17,335 bases of DNA from Deltaproteobacteria bacterium (GTDB lineage: Bacteria > Myxococcota > Myxococcia > Myxococcales > 40CM-4-68-19): the NCBI GenBank assembly GCA_018266095.1, contig JAFEBC010000417.1, forward strand, positions 1-17,335. Direction: 5' to 3'. This document shows, one piece after another, positions 7,303-14,526 of this stretch. The translations under genes were made by a program, and so were the position numbers. The notes below the pieces were generated by a model. It was given only the letters and a program-made list of their open reading frames with translations. It did no database searches and was not told where the DNA came from. The first letter of the stretch is position 1; every line of letters starts with the position of its first letter.

Positions 7303-8958
7303 ATGATCCGCGTCGCCGTGTTGTCCCTGATGCTCGTCTTGTCCCTCGGTGCACGCGCCGCGAAGCCGCCCGCCGCCAAGGTCCCGCCGCCGAAGGCCGC
7401 CGCCAAGGCTGCGCCGCCCAAGGCGCCCGCGGTCGCGCTCAAGGGGCACGTGGTCGGCCTGCGCGTGGGCGGTGACGAGGGCCACGCCATCATCCAGGTG
7501 CAGTCGGACAGGCCGCTGAGCTTCACCACGCTGCGCCTCTCCGGCCCGCCGCGCCTCGTGCTCGACTTCGCCGACGCCGGCGTGAAGGGCGTGCCCGCCG
7601 AGCAGGACATCGAGGACGGGACAGTGCGCCGCGTGGGCGCTGCCGCCGCGGGGTCGCGGACGGCGCGGGTGGTGATCGAGCTCGCGGGCGAGGCCGAGTT
7701 CGACGTGCGCTCGCAGGGGACGCGCCTGGACGTGCGCGTGCCGCGCCTGCAGCCGATGCTGGCCCAGGCCGGGCACCCGTCGCCGAAGGCTCCGGCGTCG
7801 CCGCAAGACCCAATCGCGCAGCCGCCGCCCGCCCCAGCCGACCCGGCCCCCCAGCCGACGCCGGCCGCGACAGACCCCTCGCCCGAACCCACGCCGCAAG
7901 CCATCGCGCGCGTCGATCCGCAGCCTGCCCCGGCGGGTCCACAGCCGCAGACGCAGCAGGTCGAGCACGCGGAAGCTCAGCCGGTCGAGGCCGCGGCGGC
8001 CCCGCACCCCGCACCCGTCCAGACGGCTCCCCCGGCGCAGGCTGCGAGGCTTGAAGTGGCGCGCGAACCGGCGGCTGCCGGCCTGGCGGCCTCTCTCCCG
8101 AAATCGTCTGAGACCTCGGTGGCGACCCCCCTGGCGAAATCGTCTGACACCTCCCAGAAGTCGTCTGAGACCTCTCCTTCGAAATCGTCTGACACCTCCC
8201 AGAAATCGTCTGAGACCTCTCCTGCGACCTCGCCTCCACCCGCCGCCGCGGCGCCGTCGTTTGCTGCGCAAGATCAGGCACTTCCGCCTCCTGCCCGGTC
8301 CGGCCATGCGCCACCTCGCGAGCCTGCGGTGACCCAGCTCGCTGCGGCCCCACCCCAGCTCGCCCCGGCCCCGCCCCAGCCCGCCCCGACTCCGGGCCAG
8401 GCCGCCCCGACCCCGGTCCAGCCGCCGCCGCCCGAGTCGCCCGAGGCCGCCCCATCCGAGCCGCCCGCGGCCGTCGCCGAGCTCTCCGAGGACGAGAAGG
8501 CCGCCTCCTTGCCGACGGTCTCGCTCGCTCCCGCGCAGCGCCGCGTGGCCACGGCCTCTCCGCCTCCTCCCGCGCGCGCACCGAGGGGCTCCGCGCACGC
8601 CCCCGCGCCGTCAACCTCGCGCCGCGTCGCGCAGGCCGCGGGCTCGACGACCTCGGCCATCACCCGCATCGGCTTCCGACCCATCGGCGGGGGCGAGGTC
8701 CTCGTGCACAGCGACCGCGAGCTGGCCGTCCGGGTCACGACCGAGCCCTCCGCCATCGTCCTGCACCTGCGCGGCGCGGCGAACCCGGTCGCCAACAACC
8801 GCCGCCCGCTCGACACCCACTTCTTCGGCGGCCCCGTGCTGCGCGTCGTCCCCGAGGCGGAGGCCGGCGGCACGCAGGTCCGCATCGAGCTGCGCGGCAA
8901 CGCCGACTACCAGCTCAGCCAGACGGCCGAGCTCATCACCGTCACCTTCGCGCCCTGA
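7303..8958 (+). CDS. Secreted AMIN-domain protein with long Pro/Ala-rich linker
   Basis: The 551-residue product has a clear signal peptide (MIRVAVLSLMLVLSLGARA). An AMIN-like beta domain follows at about residues 46-148 (VVGLRVGGDEGHAIIQVQSD, PPRLVLDF, TARVVIEL). A linker of some 300 residues is rich in Pro, Ala, Gln and Ser. A second AMIN-like domain ends the protein, from about residue 453 (ITRIGFRPIGGGEVLVHSD, AIVLHLRGA, TQVRIEL). AMIN domains occur in periplasmic proteins such as AmiC and PilQ, where they localise the protein to the envelope and peptidoglycan. There is no amidase or secretin domain, so this looks like a scaffold spanning the periplasm. ATG 7303 is preferred over GTG 7282 because it places the signal peptide first and follows AGGGC by about seven bases. 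The gene ends 3 bases before the lptD-like gene, so the two are surely co-transcribed. The linker carries two unusual repeat sets, annotated separately. Confidence 0.87.
   Translation: MIRVAVLSLMLVLSLGARAAKPPAAKVPPPKAAAKAAPPKAPAVALKGHVVGLRVGGDEGHAIIQVQSDRPLSFTTLRLSGPPRLVLDFADAGVKGVPAEQDIEDGTVRRVGAAAAGSRTARVVIELAGEAEFDVRSQGTRLDVRVPRLQPMLAQAGHPSPKAPASPQDPIAQPPPAPADPAPQPTPAATDPSPEPTPQAIARVDPQPAPAGPQPQTQQVEHAEAQPVEAAAAPHPAPVQTAPPAQAARLEVAREPAAAGLAASLPKSSETSVATPLAKSSDTSQKSSETSPSKSSDTSQKSSETSPATSPPPAAAAPSFAAQDQALPPPARSGHAPPREPAVTQLAAAPPQLAPAPPQPAPTPGQAAPTPVQPPPPESPEAAPSEPPAAVAELSEDEKAASLPTVSLAPAQRRVATASPPPPARAPRGSAHAPAPSTSRRVAQAAGSTTSAITRIGFRPIGGGEVLVHSDRELAVRVTTEPSAIVLHLRGAANPVANNRRPLDTHFFGGPVLRVVPEAEAGGTQVRIELRGNADYQLSQTAELITVTFAP
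8101..8226 (+). repeat. In-frame repeats of a dispersed 16-base sequence in the AMIN linker
   Basis: Five copies of AAATCGTCTGAGACCT or close variants begin at 8101, 8137, 8158, 8182 and 8203. Copies 2 and 4 have GACACCT in place of GAGACCT, and copy 3 starts AAG. All offsets (36, 21, 24, 21) are multiples of three, so each encodes K-S-S-(E/D)-T-S. Bases 8137-8181 and 8182-8226 form a 45-base tandem duplication with two differences. The same 16-mer lies outside genes at 16025-16086. Confidence 0.92.
8338..8421 (+). repeat. Four 21-base tandem units in the AMIN linker
   Basis: Four consecutive 21-base units begin at 8338, 8359, 8380 and 8401 and encode the heptads LAAAPPQ, LAPAPPQ, PAPTPGQ and AAPTPVQ. 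They diverge at the base level but keep the Pro/Ala/Gln pattern. The repeats probably form an extended rod-like stretch in the periplasm and are unrelated in sequence to the KSS(E/D)TS set. Confidence 0.75.
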
Positions 8959-8961
8959 CAG

Positions 8962-11505
8962 ATGCGCTCGCGTGCGGCCGCCTGCGTCCTCCTCCTCGCG
9001 CTGTGGACGCGGCCCCTCGCGGCCCAGGAGCACCTCTTCGAGCTCGCGGGCGGCTCGCCGACGGACTTCATCGAGCTGACCTCCGACACGCTCAGCTACG
9101 CGCAGACCGACGACGTGCTCACGCTCGAGGGCCACGTCATCGCCGAGCGCGCCGGGTCCAAGCTGTGGGCCGCCAAAGGCGTGCTCGACCGCAAGCACCA
9201 CACGCTCACGCTCTCGGGGGGCGTGATGCTCCAGCGCGGCCGCCAGGTGGCCTTCGCCGACGGCGCCGTGGTCGACCTGCAGGCGCACAGCGCCGACCTC
9301 GACACCGCCGTCATCCTGCTCAAGGACCGCGCGCTGGAGCAGATGCCCAAGCTGAGCGAGCGCGCGACGCTCAGGGCGCAGGGCCGCAACACGCTGACGC
9401 TCGGCGCCCGCACCGCGCAGCAGCAGGACAACGGCCACGTCGTCGCCCACGACATCCGCGTCACGCCCTGCGACTGCCCGGGCACGCCCGACTACGAGCT
9501 GCTCGCCGCGGACGCCACCTTGCACGACGACCGCGCGGACCTCTCCAGCGTGCGCCTGTCGCTCTTCGGCGCGCCCATCCCGCTGTTCCCCGTGTCGCTC
9601 CCGCTGCTCTCGCGCCAGTCGGGCATGCTGCAGCCCGCGTTCGGCTTCTCGCCCGTGGCCGGCTTCGGCTACTCGCAGCCCGTCTTCATCACGCTCGGCA
9701 AGAGCTACGACCTCACGCTCTCGCCCGGCTTCTTCACCGGCGCCGGCAGCGCCACCGGGCCCGCGCTCGGCTTTCGTTCGGTCAAGGGCCCGCGGCTCGG
9801 GCTCGAGTTCCGCTGGGCGCCCACCGTCGACAGTCACGGCGAGGCCTCCGTCGACCTCATCGGCGACCTCGCCTCCGGCGACACCCCCGCGGGCGGCTCG
9901 CTCCTCCTCGACGATCCCACCCGCGGCGGGCGCGGCTTCGGCGGCCTGCGCGGACTCATGCACGTCACCCACCGCACCGAGACGAGCGAGGGCACCTTCG
10001 CGGTCCAGGCGAACCTCGCGTCCGACACGATGGTCCTGCAGGACGCACCCGTCACGCAGCTCGATCGCTACGCCGATTCGCTGCGCAGCGACGCCGGCTT
10101 CTGGCGTGCCCGCGGCGCGCTCACGCTGGGCGCGGGCGCCACGCTCCTCCAGGACCTGCGCATCGTCGACGGCACGAACCCCGACCGCCGCCTCTTCGGC
10201 CCCGAGCGCCCGCACACTCCCGTGCGCTCCACCATCTTCGCCAGCCTGGCGCCGATGATGCTCGGGCCCGTCGCGCTCGCGGGAGAGGCCAGCGTGACGC
10301 AGTTCGTGACGCCCGGCGGGCCGAGCCACATGGAGTTCAACACCGGCTTCTCGCCGACCGATCGCATCGGCGCCGCGCCCGCCTATCCGCTCGTCGATCC
10401 CGCGCAAGAGCCCGAGGGCCGGGGCAGGGTGCCTGTGGTGCGCTTCGACGCGGCGCCCTCGATCTCGCTGCCGCTCCTCGTGGGCCCCCTGCGTGGCCGC
10501 CTCCAGGCGGGCGCGCGCGCCGACGCCTGGCTCTCCGAAGCGCAGGCTCCCTCGTCCACGCGCCTCCAGCCCTTCGCGGACGCGAGCCTCGGACTCACCC
10601 TGGGCCGCCGCTTCGACACCGTCACGCACACGATCACGCCCTCGCTCGAGCTGCGCGCGTTCCCCGAAGCGCTCACCGGCGGCACCGGGCCATTCCCCGG
10701 CGATCCCGCGCTCGGCCAGAGCGGCTACTCGCTGCAAGGCGTCCCCAACGGCACCCCGCTCGCCACCGACGCGGGCGGCGGCAACGCGCCCGGCGTCATC
10801 GGCCGCCTGCGCGCCTACGACGAGGTCGACGACGCGGCCTCCTCGAAGGGCGCCGTGCAGCTCTCGGCCTCGCTCGCGCAAGCGGTCTGGTCCAACGACA
10901 GCTCCGCCACCGCCCCTGCGCGCATCGCCTCGCTCACGCTGCGCCAGGACGCCCTCGCCTGGGACGGCCTCGCCCGCGCGGCCCGCCTCTCCGAGGCCAA
11001 CGTGGTCGCCGGCCTCGCGCTCGGTCCGCTCGCGCTCTCTGGCGAGCTGCGCTGGCTCTGGGACCCGCTCATCGTCACCGAGGCCCTGGGCCACGCCTCC
11101 TTGCGCGACGCCCGCGGAGACGAGCTCCACGCGAACCTCACCGCGCTCCGCGGCCCCGCCGGACCGCGCATGCTCGCCGGCCTCGACGAGCTCTTCTCCT
11201 CGGTGCGCCTCGCCGCCGCCGACGGCGACCTCGCGGGCACCGCCAACGCCGGCCTCGTCTGGGTCATCCCCGCCTTACACGACCTCCTGCACCTGGGCAT
11301 CGACTCCACGAGCTACCTCGGCCCGCTGCCCGCCGACGCCGCCAACTGGACGCACCGCTTCGGCCTCACCGCGGACACTCCCTGCCACTGCGCCGGCGTG
11401 CAGCTCTCTGCGGAGTTCCCCTTCCGCGACCTGTCGCTCCTGCACGGCCCCTCAATCCGCTTCGTGCTCGATCTGAAGACGCTCGGCTCCATCTCTTCCA
11501 ACTAG
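8962..11505 (+). CDS. lptD: LptD-like LPS-assembly outer-membrane protein
   Basis: LptD is the outer-membrane barrel that inserts lipopolysaccharide delivered by LptA. The 847-residue product has a signal peptide (MRSRAAACVLLLALWTRPLAAQ). An N-terminal OstA/LptA-like beta-jellyroll follows at about residues 35-135 (LTLEGHVIAERAGSKLWAAKG, LTLSGGVMLQRG). After LPLLSRQSGMLQPAFGFSP near residue 215 comes a long region of alternating beta-strand character typical of the LptD barrel (SPGFFTGAGSATGPALGFR and so on). Two CxC pairs are seen: Cys170/Cys172 at the end of the N-domain and Cys808/Cys810 near the C-terminus. They are placed like the cysteines that form interdomain disulfides in E. coli LptD. 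ATG 8962 follows the AMIN gene stop by 3 bases. The barrel is poorly conserved, so the symbol rests on architecture, not close similarity. Confidence 0.8.
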   Translation: MRSRAAACVLLLALWTRPLAAQEHLFELAGGSPTDFIELTSDTLSYAQTDDVLTLEGHVIAERAGSKLWAAKGVLDRKHHTLTLSGGVMLQRGRQVAFADGAVVDLQAHSADLDTAVILLKDRALEQMPKLSERATLRAQGRNTLTLGARTAQQQDNGHVVAHDIRVTPCDCPGTPDYELLAADATLHDDRADLSSVRLSLFGAPIPLFPVSLPLLSRQSGMLQPAFGFSPVAGFGYSQPVFITLGKSYDLTLSPGFFTGAGSATGPALGFRSVKGPRLGLEFRWAPTVDSHGEASVDLIGDLASGDTPAGGSLLLDDPTRGGRGFGGLRGLMHVTHRTETSEGTFAVQANLASDTMVLQDAPVTQLDRYADSLRSDAGFWRARGALTLGAGATLLQDLRIVDGTNPDRRLFGPERPHTPVRSTIFASLAPMMLGPVALAGEASVTQFVTPGGPSHMEFNTGFSPTDRIGAAPAYPLVDPAQEPEGRGRVPVVRFDAAPSISLPLLVGPLRGRLQAGARADAWLSEAQAPSSTRLQPFADASLGLTLGRRFDTVTHTITPSLELRAFPEALTGGTGPFPGDPALGQSGYSLQGVPNGTPLATDAGGGNAPGVIGRLRAYDEVDDAASSKGAVQLSASLAQAVWSNDSSATAPARIASLTLRQDALAWDGLARAARLSEANVVAGLALGPLALSGELRWLWDPLIVTEALGHASLRDARGDELHANLTALRGPAGPRMLAGLDELFSSVRLAAADGDLAGTANAGLVWVIPALHDLLHLGIDSTSYLGPLPADAANWTHRFGLTADTPCHCAGVQLSAEFPFRDLSLLHGPSIRFVLDLKTLGSISSN

Positions 11506-11523
11506 CGGCGGGCATCGCAGCGC

Positions 11524-11552
11524 TTGACTAAAGCGGCCCGCGGGGGCACGTT
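11524..11552 (+). promoter_or_regulatory. Weak promoter candidate for the crotonase gene
   Basis: TTGACT at 11524-11529 is a good -35 match. At 17 bases' distance the -10 position (11547-11552, CACGTT) is poor. The -35 sits in CTTGAC, as in the rpsP and rplS promoter candidates. If real, transcription would begin close to ATG 11560, giving an almost leaderless message; that would fit the lack of a Shine-Dalgarno. Confidence 0.3.
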
Positions 11553-11559
11553 GGCAGAA

Positions 11560-12381
11560 ATGAATGAATCCTCATTCAGTGGCCCGGTCGCCGCCCCCGA
11601 CGCGCTCCTCTTGGAGGAGACGAAGGGCCACGCGCGCTGGCTGACCCTGAACCGGCCCGCGCAGCGCAACTCCTTGTCGCCAGAGCTGATTTCACTCCTG
11701 CGCGAGGCCCTCCGCCGCGCCGATCAGGACCCGAACCTGCGCTGCATCGTGCTCACGGGCGCAGGCGACAGGGCCTTCTGCGCGGGCGCCGACCTGGGCT
11801 CCGCCGCCTCCGCCGCGGAAGGAGGCCTCCTCGCCGCCCACGAGGCCCGCCGCTCGTACGCGGGCCTGCTCCTTGACCTCTGGCGCAGCGGCAAGACCAT
11901 CGTCGCCATGGTCAACGGCGCGGCCCTCGCCGGCGGCCTCGGCCTCCTCGCCGCGTGTGACCTCGCCGTCTCCGCAGACGACGTGAAGTTCGGCCTCCCC
12001 GAGATCGACCTCGGCCTCTTCCCGTACATGGCGCTCGCTCCTCTCACGCGCGTCATCGGCCGCCGCATCGCGCTCGAACTGCTGCTCACCGGCCGCAAGA
12101 TCGACGCCGCTGAGGCCCGCAGCATCGGCCTCTTGAACCGCGCCGTTCCACGCGAATCCCTGCGCGCCGCCACCGACGAGCTCGTCACCGCGCTCTCGTC
12201 CAAGAGCCCGGCCATCCTGCGCCTGGGCCGCCGCGCCTTCCACCTCACCGAGGGCCTCCCCTACGAGCAGCAGCTCGAGGCCCTCTGCGCGCAGCTCTCC
12301 ATCAACGCGCTCAGCGACGACACCATGGAGGGCCTCTCGGCCTTCTTCGAGAAGCGCGCCCCAGAGTGGAAGGGCCGCTGA
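11560..12381 (+). CDS. Enoyl-CoA hydratase/isomerase family protein (crotonase fold)
   Basis: The 273-residue product is a typical single-domain crotonase. It has LTLNRPAQRNSLS near the start, IVLTGAGDRAFCAGADL (CoA-binding and oxyanion region), AMVNGAALAGGLGLLAACDLAVSADD (second oxyanion glycines) and FGLPEIDLGLFP. It ends with a C-terminal helix ending KRAPEWKGR. Compared with mitochondrial enoyl-CoA hydratase, the second catalytic glutamate (rat Glu164) is kept in LPEID, but the first (Glu144) is glycine in GGLGLL. That pattern fits relatives such as methylglutaconyl-CoA hydratase or isomerases better than a classic fatty-acid hydratase; the substrate is undecided. ATG 11560 is used. TTG 11524 would add 12 residues, and TTG 11611 would leave the palindrome outside the coding region. 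No good Shine-Dalgarno is seen. The BKACE gene follows by 39 bases, suggesting a shared acyl-CoA catabolic role. Confidence 0.9.
   Translation: MNESSFSGPVAAPDALLLEETKGHARWLTLNRPAQRNSLSPELISLLREALRRADQDPNLRCIVLTGAGDRAFCAGADLGSAASAAEGGLLAAHEARRSYAGLLLDLWRSGKTIVAMVNGAALAGGLGLLAACDLAVSADDVKFGLPEIDLGLFPYMALAPLTRVIGRRIALELLLTGRKIDAAEARSIGLLNRAVPRESLRAATDELVTALSSKSPAILRLGRRAFHLTEGLPYEQQLEALCAQLSINALSDDTMEGLSAFFEKRAPEWKGR
11561..11578. promoter_or_regulatory. FadR-like operator palindrome overlapping the crotonase start codon
   Basis: TGAATGA-ATCC-TCATTCA is a perfect 7-base inverted repeat with a 4-base centre. Arms and spacing match, as I remember it, the box of the TetR-family fatty-acid-degradation repressor FadR/YsiA (TGAATGA-NTAN-TCATTCA), differing at one centre base. 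It is AT-rich against the GC-rich background and sits at the start of a beta-oxidation-type gene. A TetR-type repressor released by acyl-CoA is the likely ligand; no such regulator is in the window. Confidence 0.65.
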
Positions 12382-12420
12382 CCGGTTCCCCCGACTTCGA
12401 CAGCTTCTTCTGGAGCAACC

Positions 12421-13290
<870 letters not shown>

Positions 13291-13297
13291 CTGCGAT

Positions 13298-13320
13298 CGC
13301 GCCGGGCCGCACCTGGCGCG
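13298..13320 (+). terminator. Possible stem-loop after the BKACE gene
   Basis: CGCGCC (13298-13303) and GGCGCG (13315-13320) can pair around an 11-base loop, eight bases after the BKACE stop and just before the toxin-antitoxin promoter. There is no T-run after it, so it would not be a standard intrinsic terminator. Position is the main support. Confidence 0.25.
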
Positions 13321-13323
13321 GAG

Positions 13324-13352
13324 TTGCGGGCTCGTCTACAGAACTGTAGAAT
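13324..13352 (+). promoter_or_regulatory. Promoter of the toxin-antitoxin cassette
   Basis: TTGCGG (13324-13329), a 17-base spacer and TAGAAT (13347-13352, five of six bases matching TATAAT) form a standard sigma-70-type promoter. The -10 lies inside the palindromic operator, so a bound repressor would block polymerase. Transcription would start near 13359, just before the antitoxin ribosome-binding site AGGAG (13360-13364). Confidence 0.6.
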
Positions 13353-13361
13353 CAGCTACAG
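13335..13361. promoter_or_regulatory. Palindromic operator with an extra half-site, probable antitoxin binding site
   Basis: TCTACAG-AA-CTGTAGA (13335-13350) is a 7-base inverted repeat, and a further CTACAG lies at 13356-13361, exactly 20 bases (two helical turns) after the first. The sites cover the -10 and the probable transcription start. Ribbon-helix-helix antitoxins usually bind such spaced half-sites in their own promoters and repress the operon, so autoregulation is expected here. Confidence 0.65.
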
Positions 13362-13370
13362 GAGCCTGCC

Positions 13371-13634
13371 ATGAACAAGGAAATCCAGATCTCGGCCGCG
13401 ATCTCCGAGAGCACGCGCGCCCTGATGGAGCGGCATGTCCGCCAGTCTGGCGTGAAGAAGGGCCACCTCATCGAGCAGGCGCTGCTGCACCACCTCCAGG
13501 CGCTCGACGCGCTGCCCGATGAGTACGTCGTGCGTCCTCGGATCGTGGTCTCGCGGGCCACGGCCAAGAAGCTCCTCGGCAAGCCTGCCAAGCCCACCCC
13601 TGCGCTGCGCAAGCTGATGCGTGATGGAGCTTAG
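13371..13634 (+). CDS. Ribbon-helix-helix antitoxin of a GNAT toxin-antitoxin pair
   Basis: An 87-residue protein whose first 45 residues fit a ribbon-helix-helix domain: a beta-strand (EIQISAAIS), helix (ESTRALMERHVRQSG), turn (VKK) and second helix (GHLIEQALLHHLQAL). The C-terminal half (VVSRATAKKLLGKPAKPTPALRK) is basic and probably disordered until it wraps over the toxin. That layout is like TacA/DUF1778-type antitoxins, although I cannot assign the exact family. ATG 13371 is six bases after a strong AGGAG. The gene overlaps the start of the acetyltransferase gene by 11 bases, the usual tight coupling for toxin-antitoxin operons. It should neutralise the toxin and, with it, repress the promoter at 13324-13352. 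It could instead be a plain small transcription regulator, but the toxin partner makes that less likely. Confidence 0.78.
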   Translation: MNKEIQISAAISESTRALMERHVRQSGVKKGHLIEQALLHHLQALDALPDEYVVRPRIVVSRATAKKLLGKPAKPTPALRKLMRDGA

Positions 13635-14142
13635 GGCCCTCCGGGCGAGTGACGACCGCAGCTCGTTTTCCTGCGGCGAGGAGGCGCTCGACCTCTTCTT
13701 CCATCGCTTCGCCGGCCAGAACCAGTTCAAGCACCACCTCGGCGTGACCTACGTCGCCGTGAAAGGTGAACGAATCCTGGGGTTCGCGACCGTTGCGCCG
13801 CGGCACCTCACGATCGACGATCTCCCCGAGGCCGAGCGCAAGAAGCTGCCGCGCTATCCCATCCCGGTGCTGGGCCTGGCCCGCCTCGCCGTCGACAAAT
13901 CCTCGCAATCCCTGGGGATCGGCGGCGTGCTCTTGCGCTTCGTGCTCAAGCTCGCCCTCGAGCAAGCGGCCAAAGTGGGCTGCGCTGGTGTGATCGTCGA
14001 CGCCAAGGAGAGCGCCGTGGTGTTCTACTCCCGGTACGGCTTCGTCCCCTTCGAAGCCCTCGAAGGCGCCTCTGGGGCGCGACCCCGGCCGGTCACGATG
14101 TGGCTCTCGATCCGCGCCATCGAGGCTGCCAGAAAACCCTGA
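13624..14142 (+). CDS. GNAT acetyltransferase toxin (TacT/AtaT-like)
   Basis: The 172-residue product has the marks of toxin-type GNAT enzymes, which acetylate the amino group of charged tRNAs and stop translation. The N-terminal FSCGEEALDLFFHRFAGQNQ resembles the F-x-CG-x3-LD-x-(W/F)-x5-A-x2-N motif of this group. GVTYVAV and GFATVAP strands come next. The acetyl-CoA pyrophosphate loop is RLAVDKSSQSLGIG (Q-x-x-G-x-G type, residues 95-100). The FYSRYGFVPF segment carries the probable catalytic Tyr135. No degradation is visible, so the toxin is likely active. ATG 13624 is used; GTG 13621 would add one residue. Both starts lie within the antitoxin gene. The pair sits between metabolic genes and the ribosomal-protein operon, suggesting that it arrived as a small insertion. 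The exact target tRNA cannot be told. Confidence 0.83.
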   Translation: MELRALRASDDRSSFSCGEEALDLFFHRFAGQNQFKHHLGVTYVAVKGERILGFATVAPRHLTIDDLPEAERKKLPRYPIPVLGLARLAVDKSSQSLGIGGVLLRFVLKLALEQAAKVGCAGVIVDAKESAVVFYSRYGFVPFEALEGASGARPRPVTMWLSIRAIEAARKP

Positions 14143-14178
14143 GGCGAACCCCCAGTCCGGCCCGACGCACCGCACTGC

Positions 14179-14207
14179 TTGACGTCCCGCGATTGATCCT
14201 GTAGTTA
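14179..14207 (+). promoter_or_regulatory. Probable promoter of the rpsP operon
   Basis: TTGACG (14179-14184), a 17-base spacer and TAGTTA (14202-14207) lie just before the rpsP leader. The -10 is a weak match. The 10-base context CTGCTTGACG around the -35 is identical to that of the rplS promoter candidate at 16251, which adds support. Confidence 0.45.
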
Positions 14208-14223
14208 GCCGCGCTCTTTTCCG

Positions 14224-14242
14224 AAGGGCGATCTCCGCCCTT
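14224..14242 (+). promoter_or_regulatory. Stem-loop in the rpsP leader
   Basis: AAGGGCG (14224-14230) and CGCCCTT (14236-14242) form a perfect 7-base stem with a 5-base loop, ending 17 bases before the rpsP ATG and 7 before its GAGG ribosome-binding site. The run after it (GTTGACC) is not a terminator tract. It could stabilise the message or act in feedback control of the operon; the function is unknown. Confidence 0.5.
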
Positions 14243-14259
14243 GTTGACCGAGGTTTTCC

Positions 14260-14523
14260 ATGGCTGTGACGCTGCGCCTTGCCCGCCGGGGAGCCAAGAA
14301 GGCTCCGTTCTACCACGTGGTCGCCACCGACACGCGCAACCCGCGCGACGGCAAGTTCATCGAGGAGGTCGGCACCTACGACCCCAACACGTCGCCCGCC
14401 AAGGTCACCTTCAAGGCTGACCGCATCGAGCACTGGCTCAAGATGGGCGCGCTGCCGTCGTCGACCGTCGCGCAGCTTCTGAAGATGCAGAAGAAGCTCG
14501 CGGCCGCGGCTGCGAAGAAGTAG
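14260..14523 (+). CDS. rpsP: 30S ribosomal protein S16 (bS16)
   Basis: The 87-residue protein carries the invariant S16 features: MAVTLRLARRGAKKAPFYHVV at the start (written here as MAVTLRLARRG, then KKAPFYHVVATD), RNPRDGKFIEEVGTYDP, and DRIEHWLKMGALPSSTV. A short Lys/Ala tail ends the protein. S16 binds 16S rRNA early in 30S assembly. ATG 14260 has GAGG six bases upstream. It is the first gene of the conserved rpsP-rimM-trmD-rplS cluster, linking ribosome parts with ribosome maturation and tRNA modification. In many bacteria a small KH-domain gene lies between rpsP and rimM; here only 3 bases separate them, so it is absent from this place. Identification is secure. Confidence 0.98.
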   Translation: MAVTLRLARRGAKKAPFYHVVATDTRNPRDGKFIEEVGTYDPNTSPAKVTFKADRIEHWLKMGALPSSTVAQLLKMQKKLAAAAAKK

Positions 14524-14526
14524 TCG

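Noticed and set aside
8338..8421. Second mobile repeat family in the AMIN linker
   Set aside because: The four 21-base units diverge at the base level and are unique in the window; ordinary expansion of Pro/Ala codons explains them.
11540..11557. Sigma-54-type promoter (GGGGGCACGTTGGCA) before the crotonase gene
   Set aside because: The GG and GC elements are not at the required 10-base spacing.
13291..13370. Frameshifted or truncated remnant of another gene between the BKACE gene and the antitoxin
   Set aside because: The 80 bases are fully accounted for by a stem-loop, promoter, operator and ribosome-binding site, and no frame continues a neighbouring protein.
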